Shown: positions 53,857 to 62,475 of the stretch, in pieces
Numbering within the stretch: position 1 is the stretch's first letter
How the letters are laid out: each line of letters starts with the position of its first letter
Assembly: GCF_036014215.1 (NCBI RefSeq)
Contig: NZ_CP107921.1
Coordinates: 6,631,501-6,695,500, forward strand
Direction of reading: 5' to 3'
From: Streptomyces sp. NBC_00440
GTDB taxonomy: Bacteria; Actinomycetota; Actinomycetes; Streptomycetales; Streptomycetaceae
DNA length: 64,000 nt
The notes under the pieces: model-generated
Told to the model about the DNA's origin: nothing
The model's input: the letters and a program-made list of their open reading frames with translations, nothing else
Database searches by the model: none
Program-made: the position numbers and the translations under genes

Positions 53857-54282
53857 TCAGCTCAGCTTGGCGGTGAGCGTGATCTTCGTACCCGTGAGGG
53901 CCTGGCTGACCGGGCAGTTGGCCTTGGCGTCCTCGGCCGCAGCGGTGAAGCCGTCCGCGTCGATGCCGGGAACCTCGCCCTCCACGGTGAGGTGGATACC
54001 GGTGATGCCCTCGCCCGGCTGGAAGGTGACCTCCGCCTGCGTGGTCAGCCTGGCGGGCGGATTGCCCGCGCCGGTCAGGCCGTTCGAGAGGGCCATCGAG
54101 AAGCAGCTGGAGTGCGCGGCCGCGATGAGCTCCTCCGGGCTGGTCCTGCCGTTCGCCGTCTCGGCGCGGGAGGCCCAGGTGACCGGGTAGTCGCCGATGC
54201 CCGATGTGTCGAAGGTGACCGTGCCCGAGCCCTTGAAGAGCTCGCCCTCCCAGACCGTGTGAGCGACACGCGTGGTGGCCAT
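53857..54282 (-). CDS. osmC: OsmC-family organic hydroperoxide reductase
   Basis: 141-residue thiol peroxidase. The two redox Cys are in AAHSSCFSMAL and KANCPVSQAL, with the supporting Glu in TSPEELIAAA and an Arg in the N-terminal strand region (ASRAETANGRT). It reduces organic hydroperoxides. The ATG at 54282 has GAAGGGA 6 bases upstream. It follows zapE by 43 bases in the same direction. Confidence 0.92.
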   Translation of the reverse strand: MATTRVAHTVWEGELFKGSGTVTFDTSGIGDYPVTWASRAETANGRTSPEELIAAAHSSCFSMALSNGLTGAGNPPARLTTQAEVTFQPGEGITGIHLTVEGEVPGIDADGFTAAAEDAKANCPVSQALTGTKITLTAKLS

Positions 54283-54325
54283 GTTGATTCCCTTCAGGTG
54301 GCGGATCCGGTGGCGGATCTCCAAC

Positions 54326-55396
54326 CTACTGGCCCACCAGCGGCTTCGCGTCGCGTGCCAGCGCCGTCAGCCGGGAGATCGCCCGGAAGTACTTCTTCCG
54401 GTATCCGCCGTTCAGCATCTCGTCACTGAAGAGCCGGTCGAAGGGGAGCCCGGAGGCGAGAACCGGGACCTCGCGGTCGTAGAGCCGGTCGGCGAGTACG
54501 ACCAGACGCAGCGCCGTCGACTGGTCGCCCACCGGCTCCACACCGGTGAGGCAGACCGCGCTGATGCCCTCGGTCAGTGCGCCGTAGCGGCTCGGGTGGA
54601 TCCGGGCGACATGGTCGAGGAGAGCGGGGAAGGGGTCGAGCGAGGCCCCGGCGGTCGCGTACGCCGCCTTGGTGACCTGCTCGTCGTCGTACGGGGCCGG
54701 GGCCTCGGGCAGGCCCCGGTGGCGGTAGTCGTCGCCGTCGATCCGCAGCGGCCTGAAGTGGGCCGAGAGCCCCTGGATCTCCCGCAGGAAGTCGGCTGCC
54801 GCGAACCGGCCCTCACCGAGCTTGCCCGGCAGTGTGTTGGAGGTGGCGGCGAGCGCGACACCCGCCTCGACCAGCCGGCTGAGCAGCGAGGAGACGAGGA
54901 CGGTGTCGCCCGGGTCGTCCAGTTCGAACTCGTCGATGCAGAGCAGCCGGTGGCCGCTCAGCGTCCGTACGGTCTGCTGGAAGCCCAGCGCGCCGACCAG
55001 GTTCGTCAGCTCGACGAAGGTGCCGAACGCCTTGTGCTCCGCCGGGGCGGGCGTCGCGTGCCAGAGGGAGGCGAGCAGATGGGTCTTGCCGACGCCGTAA
55101 CCGCCGTCGAGATAGACACCGCGCGGCCCGGTCGGCGCGGCGGGCTTGCGGCCGCCGAACCAGCGCTTGCGGCCCGAGCCGCTGGCCGTCGCCCCGCCGA
55201 GTCCCGCGGCGAAGGCGCTGAGCACGGTCACTGCCTCGCTCTGGCTCGGCTGGTTCGGGTCCGGTACGTACGTATCGAAGCGGACCGAGTCGAAGCGCGG
55301 CGGCGGCACCATCTCGGCGACCAGACGGTCGGCGGGGACGCGCGGCTCGCGGGCGCAGAGGGACTGGGGGACCACTTCAGCTATGGGCGACGACAC
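54326..55396 (-). CDS. zapE: ZapE/AFG1-like ATPase
   Basis: 356-residue P-loop ATPase. Walker A GGYGVGKTHLL (about residue 102), Walker B LLCIDEFEL (about 150) and sensor region ALAATSNTLP are intact. The family includes E. coli ZapE, a division-associated ATPase, and mitochondrial AFG1. The GTG at 55396 gives the usual N-terminus; divergent from the RibD-like gene, 35 bases apart. Confidence 0.88.
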   Translation of the reverse strand: MSSPIAEVVPQSLCAREPRVPADRLVAEMVPPPRFDSVRFDTYVPDPNQPSQSEAVTVLSAFAAGLGGATASGSGRKRWFGGRKPAAPTGPRGVYLDGGYGVGKTHLLASLWHATPAPAEHKAFGTFVELTNLVGALGFQQTVRTLSGHRLLCIDEFELDDPGDTVLVSSLLSRLVEAGVALAATSNTLPGKLGEGRFAAADFLREIQGLSAHFRPLRIDGDDYRHRGLPEAPAPYDDEQVTKAAYATAGASLDPFPALLDHVARIHPSRYGALTEGISAVCLTGVEPVGDQSTALRLVVLADRLYDREVPVLASGLPFDRLFSDEMLNGGYRKKYFRAISRLTALARDAKPLVGQ

Positions 55397-55431
55397 GACC
55401 CCAGGGTAATGGCCGTGCCACACTGCCTGAC

Positions 55432-56229
55432 ATGCGACGCCTGCTCCCTGTGACCGACCAGACAGCTGCCGCTCCCGGAACGGAGCAGCCCGGCGGGGCC
55501 GCTCGTGAGTGGAGCCTGGACGAGCTTGCCGAGGCCTACGCGTATCCGGTGGACGCCGGACAGGACCGTGGGTGGCTGCGCGCCAACATGGTCTCCTCGC
55601 TGGACGGCGCCGCCCAGCACGAGGGGCGCTCCCAGCCGATCTCGACCGAGACGGACATGCGGATCTTCGGCACGCTGCGCGCGCTCGCCGATGTGGTGGT
55701 GGTCGGCGCGGAAACGGTACGTCTGGAGGGGTATCGCCCGGCGCGGGCGCGGGCGGCTTTCGCCGAGCGGCGCGAGGCGGCCGGGCAGGCCCCCGCGCCC
55801 GCCATCGCGGTGGTCAGCGCGAGTCTGGAGCTGGACTTCTCGCTCCCGCTGTTCACCGCTCCGCTCGTGCCGACCCTGGTGGTCACCGGCGCCGGGGCCC
55901 CTTCGGACCGGCTGGAAGCGGCCCGGCAGGCCGGTGCGCGGGTCGTGATCGCGGGGGACGCGAGCGTGGTCGACCCGGCCAGGGCCGTGCGGGAGCTGGC
56001 CGCTCTCGGCTTCCGGCGGCTGCTGACCGAGGGCGGGCCGCGGATGCTCGGTCAGTTCGTGTCGGCCGGGGTGCTGGACGAGCTGTGCCTGACGCTCTCG
56101 CCGATGCTCACATCGGGTGACGCCCAGCGCATCGTGGGTGGTCCGGGGCTCGCGGTGCCCGACCGGTTCGCCCTGGCATCGCTGCTGGAAGAGGCCGGGT
56201 TCCTTTTTGCCCGATACCTTCGGATCTGA
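55432..56229 (+). CDS. RibD C-terminal (pyrimidine/dihydrofolate reductase-like) domain protein
   Basis: 265-residue reductase of the RibD_C fold: WLRANMVSSLDGAAQHEGRS, DVVVVGAETVRLEGY, PTLVVTGAG, LLTEGGPRMLGQFV and LCLTLSPML. These match NADPH-dependent 5-amino-6-(5-phosphoribosylamino)uracil reductase relatives; no deaminase domain is attached, so its exact substrate is open. Only 14-35 bases of leader precede the ATG, so it may be translated from a leaderless message. Confidence 0.85.
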   Translation: MRRLLPVTDQTAAAPGTEQPGGAAREWSLDELAEAYAYPVDAGQDRGWLRANMVSSLDGAAQHEGRSQPISTETDMRIFGTLRALADVVVVGAETVRLEGYRPARARAAFAERREAAGQAPAPAIAVVSASLELDFSLPLFTAPLVPTLVVTGAGAPSDRLEAARQAGARVVIAGDASVVDPARAVRELAALGFRRLLTEGGPRMLGQFVSAGVLDELCLTLSPMLTSGDAQRIVGGPGLAVPDRFALASLLEEAGFLFARYLRI

Positions 56230-56333
56230 CAATCTGCGGAATCTACCGTTCCGCTTTCCGTTCATTGGGCAGACTTAGATCGCAGACCCCGTGCGGGCAC
56301 GGGGAAGGATGGTTTCAGCAGAAGGGCCCTCAG

Positions 56334-56804
56334 TTGTTCACGAGCGTATTGATGATCGAGAAACCACTGACGTCCGAGGACGTGGAGTTCGTGACCACGC
56401 TGCACGGGGACGAACCCGTCTCCTTCATCGTGCTCATGCAGCCACGCGGTGACCAGGCGGACTTCCTGCTCCGGGCGATCGACGACGTGGCCCTGGGCGA
56501 GCTCGACGAGGCGGGACGCGAGACCGAGGTGCCGGAAGGGCAGGAGGCGCGGGTCCCGGCGGAGTCGGCGCTCCTGCAGTCGCTGGAGGCGCTGCGGGCC
56601 ACCGGCTGCAAGGCGACCGGGCGGGTCGTCGAGGAGCATCCGCTCGATCTGCTGCAGTCCGTGGTCGCGGAGCAGTCGGCCGATGAGGTGATCGTGCTGA
56701 CCGCGCCGCACTACGTGGAGGAGTTCTTCCACCGGGACTGGGCCTCGCGAGCCCGTCACAAGGTGGGCGTACCGGTGCTCAAACTCTTCGCGCACAGCGA
56801 ATAG
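56334..56804 (+). CDS. Conserved actinobacterial protein of unknown function
   Basis: 156-residue protein; the second half (EEHPLDLLQSVVAEQSADEV, IVLTAPHYVEEFFHRDW, VPVLKLFAHSE) looks like a Rossmann/universal-stress-type alpha/beta fold. Homologues have sometimes been labelled indole-3-glycerol-phosphate synthase, which this sequence does not support. TTG at 56334 is chosen because GAAGGG lies 7 bases upstream; ATG 56352 is an alternative. It precedes murC by 45 bases and may be co-transcribed with it. Confidence 0.72.
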   Translation: MFTSVLMIEKPLTSEDVEFVTTLHGDEPVSFIVLMQPRGDQADFLLRAIDDVALGELDEAGRETEVPEGQEARVPAESALLQSLEALRATGCKATGRVVEEHPLDLLQSVVAEQSADEVIVLTAPHYVEEFFHRDWASRARHKVGVPVLKLFAHSE

Positions 56805-56849
56805 GCTGGGGCCTTCCATTACGCACGTACAGCTTGGGGAGACACCCGT

Positions 56850-58244
56850 ATGGCACCCGGTAGCCCGACCGCCATGGACCGACCGCACTTCATCGGCATC
56901 GGCGGCGCCGGGATGTCGGGCATCGCGAAGATCCTCGCCCAGCGCGGCGCCCGGGTGGCGGGCAGTGACGCCCGTGACTCGCCGGCCGCCGAGGCGCTGC
57001 GCGGGCTGGGTGTGACGGTGCACGTGGGCCACGCGGCCGGGCATCTGGCGGAGGACGCGACCTGTGTCGTCGTGTCCAGCGCCATCCGCGAGGACAACCC
57101 GGAGCTGGTCCGCGCCGCGGAGCTGTCCATCCCGGTGGTGCACCGCTCGGACGCGCTCGCCTCGCTGATGACGGGGCTGCGCTCCATCGCGGTGGCCGGC
57201 ACGCACGGCAAGACGACGACCACCTCGATGCTCGCGGTGGCCCTGACCGAGCTGGCACTCGACCCGGCGTACGCGATCGGCGGCGACCTCGCGGGGCCGG
57301 GCACGAACGCCCGGCACGGCGCGGGCGACATCTTCGTCGCGGAGGCCGACGAGAGCGACCGCAGCTTCCAGAAGTACGACCCCGAGGTCGCCGTCGTCCT
57401 CAACGTCGAGCTGGACCACCACGCCAACTACGCCTCGATGGACGAGATCTACGACTCCTTCGAGACCTTCGTGGGCAAGATCGTCCCCGGCGGCACCCTG
57501 GTGATCAACGCCGACCAGCCGGGTGCGGTCGAACTGACCTCCCGGGTCCGCGACCTCTCCACCCTGAAGGTCGTCACCTACGGGGCGTCCGAAACCGCCG
57601 ACGTCCGCGTCCACAAGGTCACCCCGCGCGGTCTGACCAGCGAGGTCACGGTCCTGCTCAACGGGAAGTTCCTGACCTTCACGGTCTCCGTCCCCGGCCG
57701 TCACTACGCCCACAACGCGGTCGCCGCTCTGGCGGCCGGTGTCGCCCTCGGCATCCCGGCGCACAACCTGGCGTCCGCGCTCGGCAAGTACACCGGGGTC
57801 AAGCGCCGCCTCCAGCTCAAGGGCGAGGCGGCGGGGGTCCAGGTCGTCGACTCGTACGCCCACCACCCCACCGAGATGACCGCCGACCTCGAAGCCATGC
57901 GCGGCGCGGTCGGTGACGCGCGGATCCTCGTGGTCTTCCAGCCCCACCTGTTCTCCCGTACCCAGGAACTGGGCATCGAGATGGGCCAGGCGCTCCGTCT
58001 CGCGGACGCCTCGGTGGTCCTGGACATCTACCCGGCCCGCGAGGACCCGATCCCGGGCATCACCAGCGAGCTGATCATCGACGCCGCCTGTGCGGCAGGC
58101 GCCGACGTCACGGCCGTCCATGACAAGGAGCAGGTCCCCGCGACCGTCGCGGGAATGGCGAAGCCCGGTGATCTCGTTCTCACCATGGGAGCGGGCGACG
58201 TCACCGACCTCGGCCCGCGGATCCTGGACCACCTGTCGAGCTGA
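56850..58244 (+). CDS. murC: UDP-N-acetylmuramate-L-alanine ligase
   Basis: Adds L-Ala to UDP-MurNAc in peptidoglycan precursor synthesis, 464 aa. N-terminal Rossmann motif FIGIGGAGMSGIAKI, ATP loop VAGTHGKTTTTSML (about residue 115), central NVELDHHANYAS and C-terminal VVDSYAHHPTE and QPHLFSRTQ blocks are complete. GGGGAG before the ATG. It is outside the dcw division cluster and is followed after 9 bases by msrB. Confidence 0.95.
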   Translation: MAPGSPTAMDRPHFIGIGGAGMSGIAKILAQRGARVAGSDARDSPAAEALRGLGVTVHVGHAAGHLAEDATCVVVSSAIREDNPELVRAAELSIPVVHRSDALASLMTGLRSIAVAGTHGKTTTTSMLAVALTELALDPAYAIGGDLAGPGTNARHGAGDIFVAEADESDRSFQKYDPEVAVVLNVELDHHANYASMDEIYDSFETFVGKIVPGGTLVINADQPGAVELTSRVRDLSTLKVVTYGASETADVRVHKVTPRGLTSEVTVLLNGKFLTFTVSVPGRHYAHNAVAALAAGVALGIPAHNLASALGKYTGVKRRLQLKGEAAGVQVVDSYAHHPTEMTADLEAMRGAVGDARILVVFQPHLFSRTQELGIEMGQALRLADASVVLDIYPAREDPIPGITSELIIDAACAAGADVTAVHDKEQVPATVAGMAKPGDLVLTMGAGDVTDLGPRILDHLSS

Positions 58245-58253
58245 GGGAGCCCC

Positions 58254-58661
58254 ATGCCGTACGACATCGAGAAGCCGGACGAGCAGTGGCGGGCGGAGCT
58301 GTCCGAAGCGGAGTACGCCGTGCTGCGCAAGGCCGGCACCGAACCCGCCTTCGTCGGCGAGTACACGGACACGAAGACGACCGGTGTCTACTCGTGCCGG
58401 GCCTGTGACGCCGAGCTCTTCCGCTCGGACACCAAGTTCGAATCGCACTGCGGCTGGCCGTCCTTCTACGACCCGAAGGACACGGACGCGGTCGAACTGA
58501 TCGAGGACCGCTCGCACGGGATGCGCCGGATCGAGGTGCGCTGCGCGAAGTGCGGCTCACACCTCGGGCACGTCTTCGAGGGGGAGGGCTATCCGACCCC
58601 GACCGACCAGCGGTACTGCATCAACTCCATCTCGCTGCGGCTGACACCGGACGCGGGCTGA
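58254..58661 (+). CDS. msrB: Peptide-methionine (R)-S-oxide reductase
   Basis: 135-residue MsrB. Structural zinc pairs CRAC and CAKC, the substrate region ESHCGWPSF, GSHLGHVFEGEGYP and the catalytic Cys in RYCIN are all present. It repairs R-methionine sulfoxide in proteins. GAGGGAG lies before the ATG, 9 bases after murC, so the two are co-transcribed. Confidence 0.95.
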   Translation: MPYDIEKPDEQWRAELSEAEYAVLRKAGTEPAFVGEYTDTKTTGVYSCRACDAELFRSDTKFESHCGWPSFYDPKDTDAVELIEDRSHGMRRIEVRCAKCGSHLGHVFEGEGYPTPTDQRYCINSISLRLTPDAG

Positions 58662-58668
58662 GAGTTAC

Positions 58669-58716
58669 CGGGCAGGGGCCCGCGGCCGTCGGCGCCGCGG
58701 GCCGGGCCCCTGCCCG
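58669..58716 (+). terminator. Terminator of murC-msrB
   Basis: CGGGCAGGGGCCCG pairs perfectly with CGGGCCCCTGCCCG (14 bp); the 20-base loop can form an inner CGGC/GCCG stem. It starts 7 bases after the msrB stop. Confidence 0.85.
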
Positions 58717-58797
58717 TGTCCGTCCCCTCCCGGCCGGGACCGCGGAAGCGGCCCCCGAGGTGGCCGGCCGGGGGCCCGGGCACGGAGAATCACCGGT

Positions 58798-59418
58798 ATG
58801 AGCCCCACGGAGACCCCGACCGCCTCTGCGACGCCCGCTCCCGGGCTGCGCGAGCGCAAGAAGCTGAAGACCCGGCAGACCATCCGGCGGGAGGCGTACC
58901 GCCTCTTCGCCGAGCAGGGGTACGCGGCGACGACGGTCGACCGGATCGCCGAGGCGGCCGAGGTCTCGCCCAGCACCTTCTTCCGGTACTTCCCCACCAA
59001 GGAGGACGTGGTCCTCGTCGACGAGTACACCCCGGTGCTCGCCGAGGCGCTGAAGTCCCGGCCGGCCGGCGAACCGGTCGTGGACGCCCTCCGGCACGCG
59101 TTCACCGGCTCGCTGGCCCAACTCCTGGGCGCCGACCGGGAAGAGCTGTTGTTCAGGACCCGGCTCGCCTTCGCCGTCCCGGCCATCAGGGTGCGTGCGG
59201 CGGACGAGCAGCTGCGCAGCCAGGACGCCGTCGCCGCGCTGATCGTGGAGCGAACGGGCCGCGAACCGGGCGACCTTGAGGTGCACTGCGCCGCCGCGGC
59301 GATCACCGCTGTCTTCTCGGCGGTCGTCCGGTACTGGACGGAGGGCGGCGGCGCCGAGGACCTCGCCGAGCTTTTCGACCGCCAACTGTCCCTGCTCTCC
59401 GATGGTTTGAGGATCTGA
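58798..59418 (+). CDS. TetR-family transcriptional regulator
   Basis: 206-residue repressor. Helix-turn-helix at about residues 20-66 (TRQTIRREAYRLFAEQGYAA, VDRIAEAAEVSPSTFFRYFPTKEDVV); variable ligand domain after that. The stop is 2 bases before the phosphopantetheinyl transferase start, so they form an operon; autoregulation and control of the transferase are likely. Confidence 0.9.
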   Translation: MSPTETPTASATPAPGLRERKKLKTRQTIRREAYRLFAEQGYAATTVDRIAEAAEVSPSTFFRYFPTKEDVVLVDEYTPVLAEALKSRPAGEPVVDALRHAFTGSLAQLLGADREELLFRTRLAFAVPAIRVRAADEQLRSQDAVAALIVERTGREPGDLEVHCAAAAITAVFSAVVRYWTEGGGAEDLAELFDRQLSLLSDGLRI

Positions 59419-59420
59419 CC

Positions 59421-60155
59421 GTGCGGATGACACAGCCGGGGGGCACCCCCGGGCCCGGTCTGAGGACCGGCAGGTTCGGGCCGTTCGCACCGGGCGCGGA
59501 GGAGTCGCGGTCCGGTCCGGTCGTGCTCGTCGAGTCCTACGGCGACCCCGCGGAGACAGCCCCGCTGCTCCCCGGGGAGGAACAGCTGGTGGCGCGCGCG
59601 GTGCCCTCCCGCAGGGCCGAGTTCGCGACGGCGCGGGCCTGCGCCCGCGCGGCGCTGGCCCAGCTGGGTGTGGCGCCCGCCGCCATCCTGCGCGGTGCGC
59701 GAGGCGAGCCGCTGTGGCCCGCCGGGATCGTCGGCGCCATGACGCACTGCGCCGGGTACCGTGCGGCCGCCGTGGCCCGCGCGGCCGACGTGGTCTCGCT
59801 GGGCATGGACGCCGAACCGCACCTCCCGATGCCGGGGGAGGGGGAGTTGCGGCTGGTCACGGTGGCCGAGGAGCGTCGGCATCTGCTGGAGCTGGCCGCC
59901 CGGCGCCCGGAGGTCTGCTGGGACCGGCTGCTCTTCAGCGCAAAGGAGAGTGTGTACAAGGCCTGGTACCCGATCACCGGCCGGTGGCTCGGTTTCGAGG
60001 ATGCCGTGATCACCCCGGACCCGGACACGGGCACGTTCACCGCACGGTTGCTCGTGCCCGGCCCCGTGGTCGCCGGGAAGACGCTCGCCGGGTTCGACGG
60101 AACGTGGACGATTCAGGACGGACTGATCCGTACCGCGGTCGCCGTCGGCCACTGA
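59421..60155 (+). CDS. Sfp-type 4'-phosphopantetheinyl transferase
   Basis: 244-residue transferase that moves phosphopantetheine from CoA to carrier proteins of polyketide, peptide or fatty-acid synthases. Motifs are complete: GAMTHCAGYRAA, SLGMDAEPHLP (Mg-binding Asp/Glu) and FSAKESVYKAWYP. EntD-like subclass by the THC and GMDAE sequences. The GTG at 59421 follows GAGGATC; ATG 59427 also possible. No carrier protein or synthase gene is next to it. Confidence 0.9.
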   Translation: MRMTQPGGTPGPGLRTGRFGPFAPGAEESRSGPVVLVESYGDPAETAPLLPGEEQLVARAVPSRRAEFATARACARAALAQLGVAPAAILRGARGEPLWPAGIVGAMTHCAGYRAAAVARAADVVSLGMDAEPHLPMPGEGELRLVTVAEERRHLLELAARRPEVCWDRLLFSAKESVYKAWYPITGRWLGFEDAVITPDPDTGTFTARLLVPGPVVAGKTLAGFDGTWTIQDGLIRTAVAVGH

Positions 60156-60305
60156 TGCCGACGCCCGCGCGTACTCCGGTTCTCTGAAGCGACAGTTCTC
60201 GGACACTCCGCCCGCGCGTGTACTCCGTTCCTCCGCAGCCCAGTTGGGGCGGGGGCCGCTGAGGCGACCCCGCGCCCCCGCCGCCGTGCAGGTCAGAGAC
60301 CGTTC

Positions 60306-60335
60306 CGTGCTCGAAGAGTGCGTGAAACGTGCTCG
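60306..60335. promoter_or_regulatory. CGTGCTCG direct repeats, 22-bp spacing
   Basis: CGTGCTCG at 60306-60313 and again at 60328-60335, two helical turns apart, about 160 bases before the first permease start. Likely activator or repressor binding site; regulator unknown. Confidence 0.4.
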
Positions 60336-60370
60336 TAACTGCGCTGTCAAAGGTTTTTCCGAGCAGCTCT

Positions 60371-60390
60371 TGTCATTTCCGGCCATGACA
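60371..60390. promoter_or_regulatory. TGTCAT-N8-ATGACA inverted repeat, operator candidate
   Basis: TGTCATTTCCGGCCATGACA has exact 6-base arms, the size of a GntR/DeoR-type site. It lies about 100 bases upstream of the permease start. Confidence 0.45.
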
Positions 60391-60492
60391 GTGCAGGATC
60401 AGTGCATCTTGCAGGCCAGAACACCAGATTCCGCTTTTGGACGGGGTTCGGCAGGTCTGCGTCCCCTGACCACCCTCTACGCGGAGGTGACT

Positions 60493-61506
60493 GTGTCGGC
60501 CGCTGCGCCCACTTCGCCCCGTCCGGACACATCTCAGTCGGAAGCCCCTGACGACAAGCCGTCTTCCCCGGTCGCAACCCCGGCCGGGCGCCCTCGCGGG
60601 CGGACGTCGTTCCGTCAGCGGTTCCGGCGTGACCGCATGCTTCTGCTGCTGTGTGTGCCGGGCGTCCTGTACTTCGCGGTGTTCTTCTATCTGCCGCTGG
60701 CCGGCAACGTCGTCGCGTTCCAGGACTACCAGCCGTTCCTCGGCTTCAAGTCGAGCCCGTTCGTCGGCTTCCAGAACTTCACCGCACTGCTCGCACAGCC
60801 GGAGTTCTGGTCCGCCGTGCGGAACACGCTGGAGATCACCGTCCTCCAGCTGATCCTCTACTTCCCGGCCCCCATCGCCCTGGCGCTGCTGCTCAACTCC
60901 CTGGTCGGGGAGAAGGTCAGGCGGCTCGTCCAGACCGTCGTGTACCTCCCGCACTTCCTGTCCTGGGTCGTGGTCGTGGCGATGTTCCAGCAGGTGTTCG
61001 GCGGTACCGGCACGGTCACCAGCCTGCTGCAGAACCACGGCCTCGCGGTCGGCAACATCATGAGCAACCCGGACACCTTCAAGGTGCTCGTCACCTCGGA
61101 GATGATCTGGAAGGACTGCGGCTACGGCGCGATCATCTTCCTCGCCGCGATGGCTTCCATCGACATGACGCAGTACGAGTCGGCCGCGATGGACGGCGCG
61201 GGCACCTGGCGGCGCATGTGGCACGTCACCCTGCCCGGGATCCGGCCGGTGATCATCATGATGCTGATCCTGCGCCTCGGCGACATCCTCTCGGTCGGTT
61301 TCGAGCAGATGCTGCTCCAGCGCGACGCGGTGGGACCCGATGCGTCGGAAGTGCTCGACACCTACGTCTATTACCACGGCGTGATCGACGGGGACTGGGG
61401 CATGAGCACGGCCGCAGGGCTGATGAAGGGCGTGATCGGCCTCGGGCTGATCATCGCGGCGAACAAGCTGGCGCACCGCTTCGGTGAGCAGGGGGTCTAC
61501 CGATGA
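60493..61506 (+). CDS. Sugar ABC transporter permease (LplB type)
   Basis: 337-residue permease. A roughly 45-residue Pro/Ser-rich cytoplasmic tail precedes six membrane segments (first about residues 50-70: MLLLLCVPGVLYFAVFFYL). Typical LplB blocks: VVAFQDYQPFLGF, VYLPHFLSWVVVV, and the EAA loop QYESAAMDGAGTWRRMW. GTG 60493 is chosen since GGAG lies 6 bases upstream; GTG 60487 overlaps that site. Its stop overlaps the next start in ATGA. Family members carry complex polysaccharide-derived oligosaccharides. Confidence 0.87.
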   Translation: MSAAAPTSPRPDTSQSEAPDDKPSSPVATPAGRPRGRTSFRQRFRRDRMLLLLCVPGVLYFAVFFYLPLAGNVVAFQDYQPFLGFKSSPFVGFQNFTALLAQPEFWSAVRNTLEITVLQLILYFPAPIALALLLNSLVGEKVRRLVQTVVYLPHFLSWVVVVAMFQQVFGGTGTVTSLLQNHGLAVGNIMSNPDTFKVLVTSEMIWKDCGYGAIIFLAAMASIDMTQYESAAMDGAGTWRRMWHVTLPGIRPVIIMMLILRLGDILSVGFEQMLLQRDAVGPDASEVLDTYVYYHGVIDGDWGMSTAAGLMKGVIGLGLIIAANKLAHRFGEQGVYR

Positions 61507-62441
61507 CCACGTCAGTCGCTCCGAAGCGAGAGAACTACCTGGCCCGGCTGCGGTCCGGCGGGCAGCGGCCACCGTGGATGGAACGCCCCAGCTGGTTCGG
61601 CCAGGGCGCGAAGGCGCTCGCGCTCGCCCTGATCGTGGTCATGGTGACGTACCCGTTCCTGCTGGCGCTCGGCACCAGCCTGGCCGGCCAGAAGGAGCTG
61701 GAGGCGCGCGGCGGTTACGTCCTCATCCCGCACCACCCGACGTTCCAGGCGTACAACGTGCTGCTCCAGGGCGGTGTGGTGACCCGGGCGACGCTGGTGA
61801 GCATCGGGATCACCCTGATCGGCACCGCGCTCAGCCTGCTCTGCACGGTCACACTGGCCTACGGCCTCTCCCGGCCCGGAATGCTGATGGGCAAGCCCAT
61901 CCTGCTCATCGTGCTCGGCACCTTCCTCTTCGCGCCGGGCATCATCCCCACGTATCTCGTGGTGCAGCAGCTCGGTCTGCTCGACAGCTATGCGTCGCTG
62001 ATCCTGCCGGTCCTGCTCAATGTGTTCAACGTGATCGTGGTGCGGGCGTTCTTCCAGGGAATTCCCACCGAGCTGTACGAGGCCGCCCGCCTCGACGGCG
62101 CGGGTGAACTGGCCATTCTCTGCCGCATCGTGCTGCCGCTGTCCAAGGCCGTCATCGCGGTGGCGGGTCTCTTCTACGCGGTCAGTTACTGGAACAGCTT
62201 CTTCAACGCGCTGCTGTTCATGAACGACTCGGGGAAATACCCGCTCCAGGTCATCCTTCGCTCGTATGTCGTCCAGGGCGAGACGATCAACGCCCACGCA
62301 CTCGGCGTGAATGTGCTGCCGCCCTCGATCTCGCTCCAGATGGCCGTGCTGATCATCGCGCTCGTGCCGATCCTGCTGGTCTATCCCTTCCTGCAGAAGC
62401 ACTTCGCCAAGGGTGTCCTCACGGGCGCCGTCAAGGGCTGA
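61503..62441 (+). CDS. Sugar ABC transporter permease (YtcP type)
   Basis: 312-residue permease with six membrane segments starting near residue 37 and EAA motif LYEAARLDGAGELAIL (about residue 197). The extended periplasmic part (KYPLQVILRSYVVQGETIN) is characteristic of YtcP/LplC permeases. Starts within the stop of the preceding permease (ATGA). No ATPase gene is present up to the window end. Confidence 0.88.
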   Translation: MTTSVAPKRENYLARLRSGGQRPPWMERPSWFGQGAKALALALIVVMVTYPFLLALGTSLAGQKELEARGGYVLIPHHPTFQAYNVLLQGGVVTRATLVSIGITLIGTALSLLCTVTLAYGLSRPGMLMGKPILLIVLGTFLFAPGIIPTYLVVQQLGLLDSYASLILPVLLNVFNVIVVRAFFQGIPTELYEAARLDGAGELAILCRIVLPLSKAVIAVAGLFYAVSYWNSFFNALLFMNDSGKYPLQVILRSYVVQGETINAHALGVNVLPPSISLQMAVLIIALVPILLVYPFLQKHFAKGVLTGAVKG

Positions 62442-62475
62442 CCCCTCTCACCGATCCTGCCTTTCCAGGAGAATC

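Larger units (their letters stand above)
60156..60492. other. Promoter region of the last sugar ABC operon
   Basis: About 340 bases without a convincing gene. It holds CGTGCTCG direct repeats (60306-60335), an AT-richer patch with GGTTTTTCC, and a TGTCAT/ATGACA inverted repeat (60371-60390). Frames open here are not protein-like and the family N-terminus begins at 60493. Confidence 0.55.
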
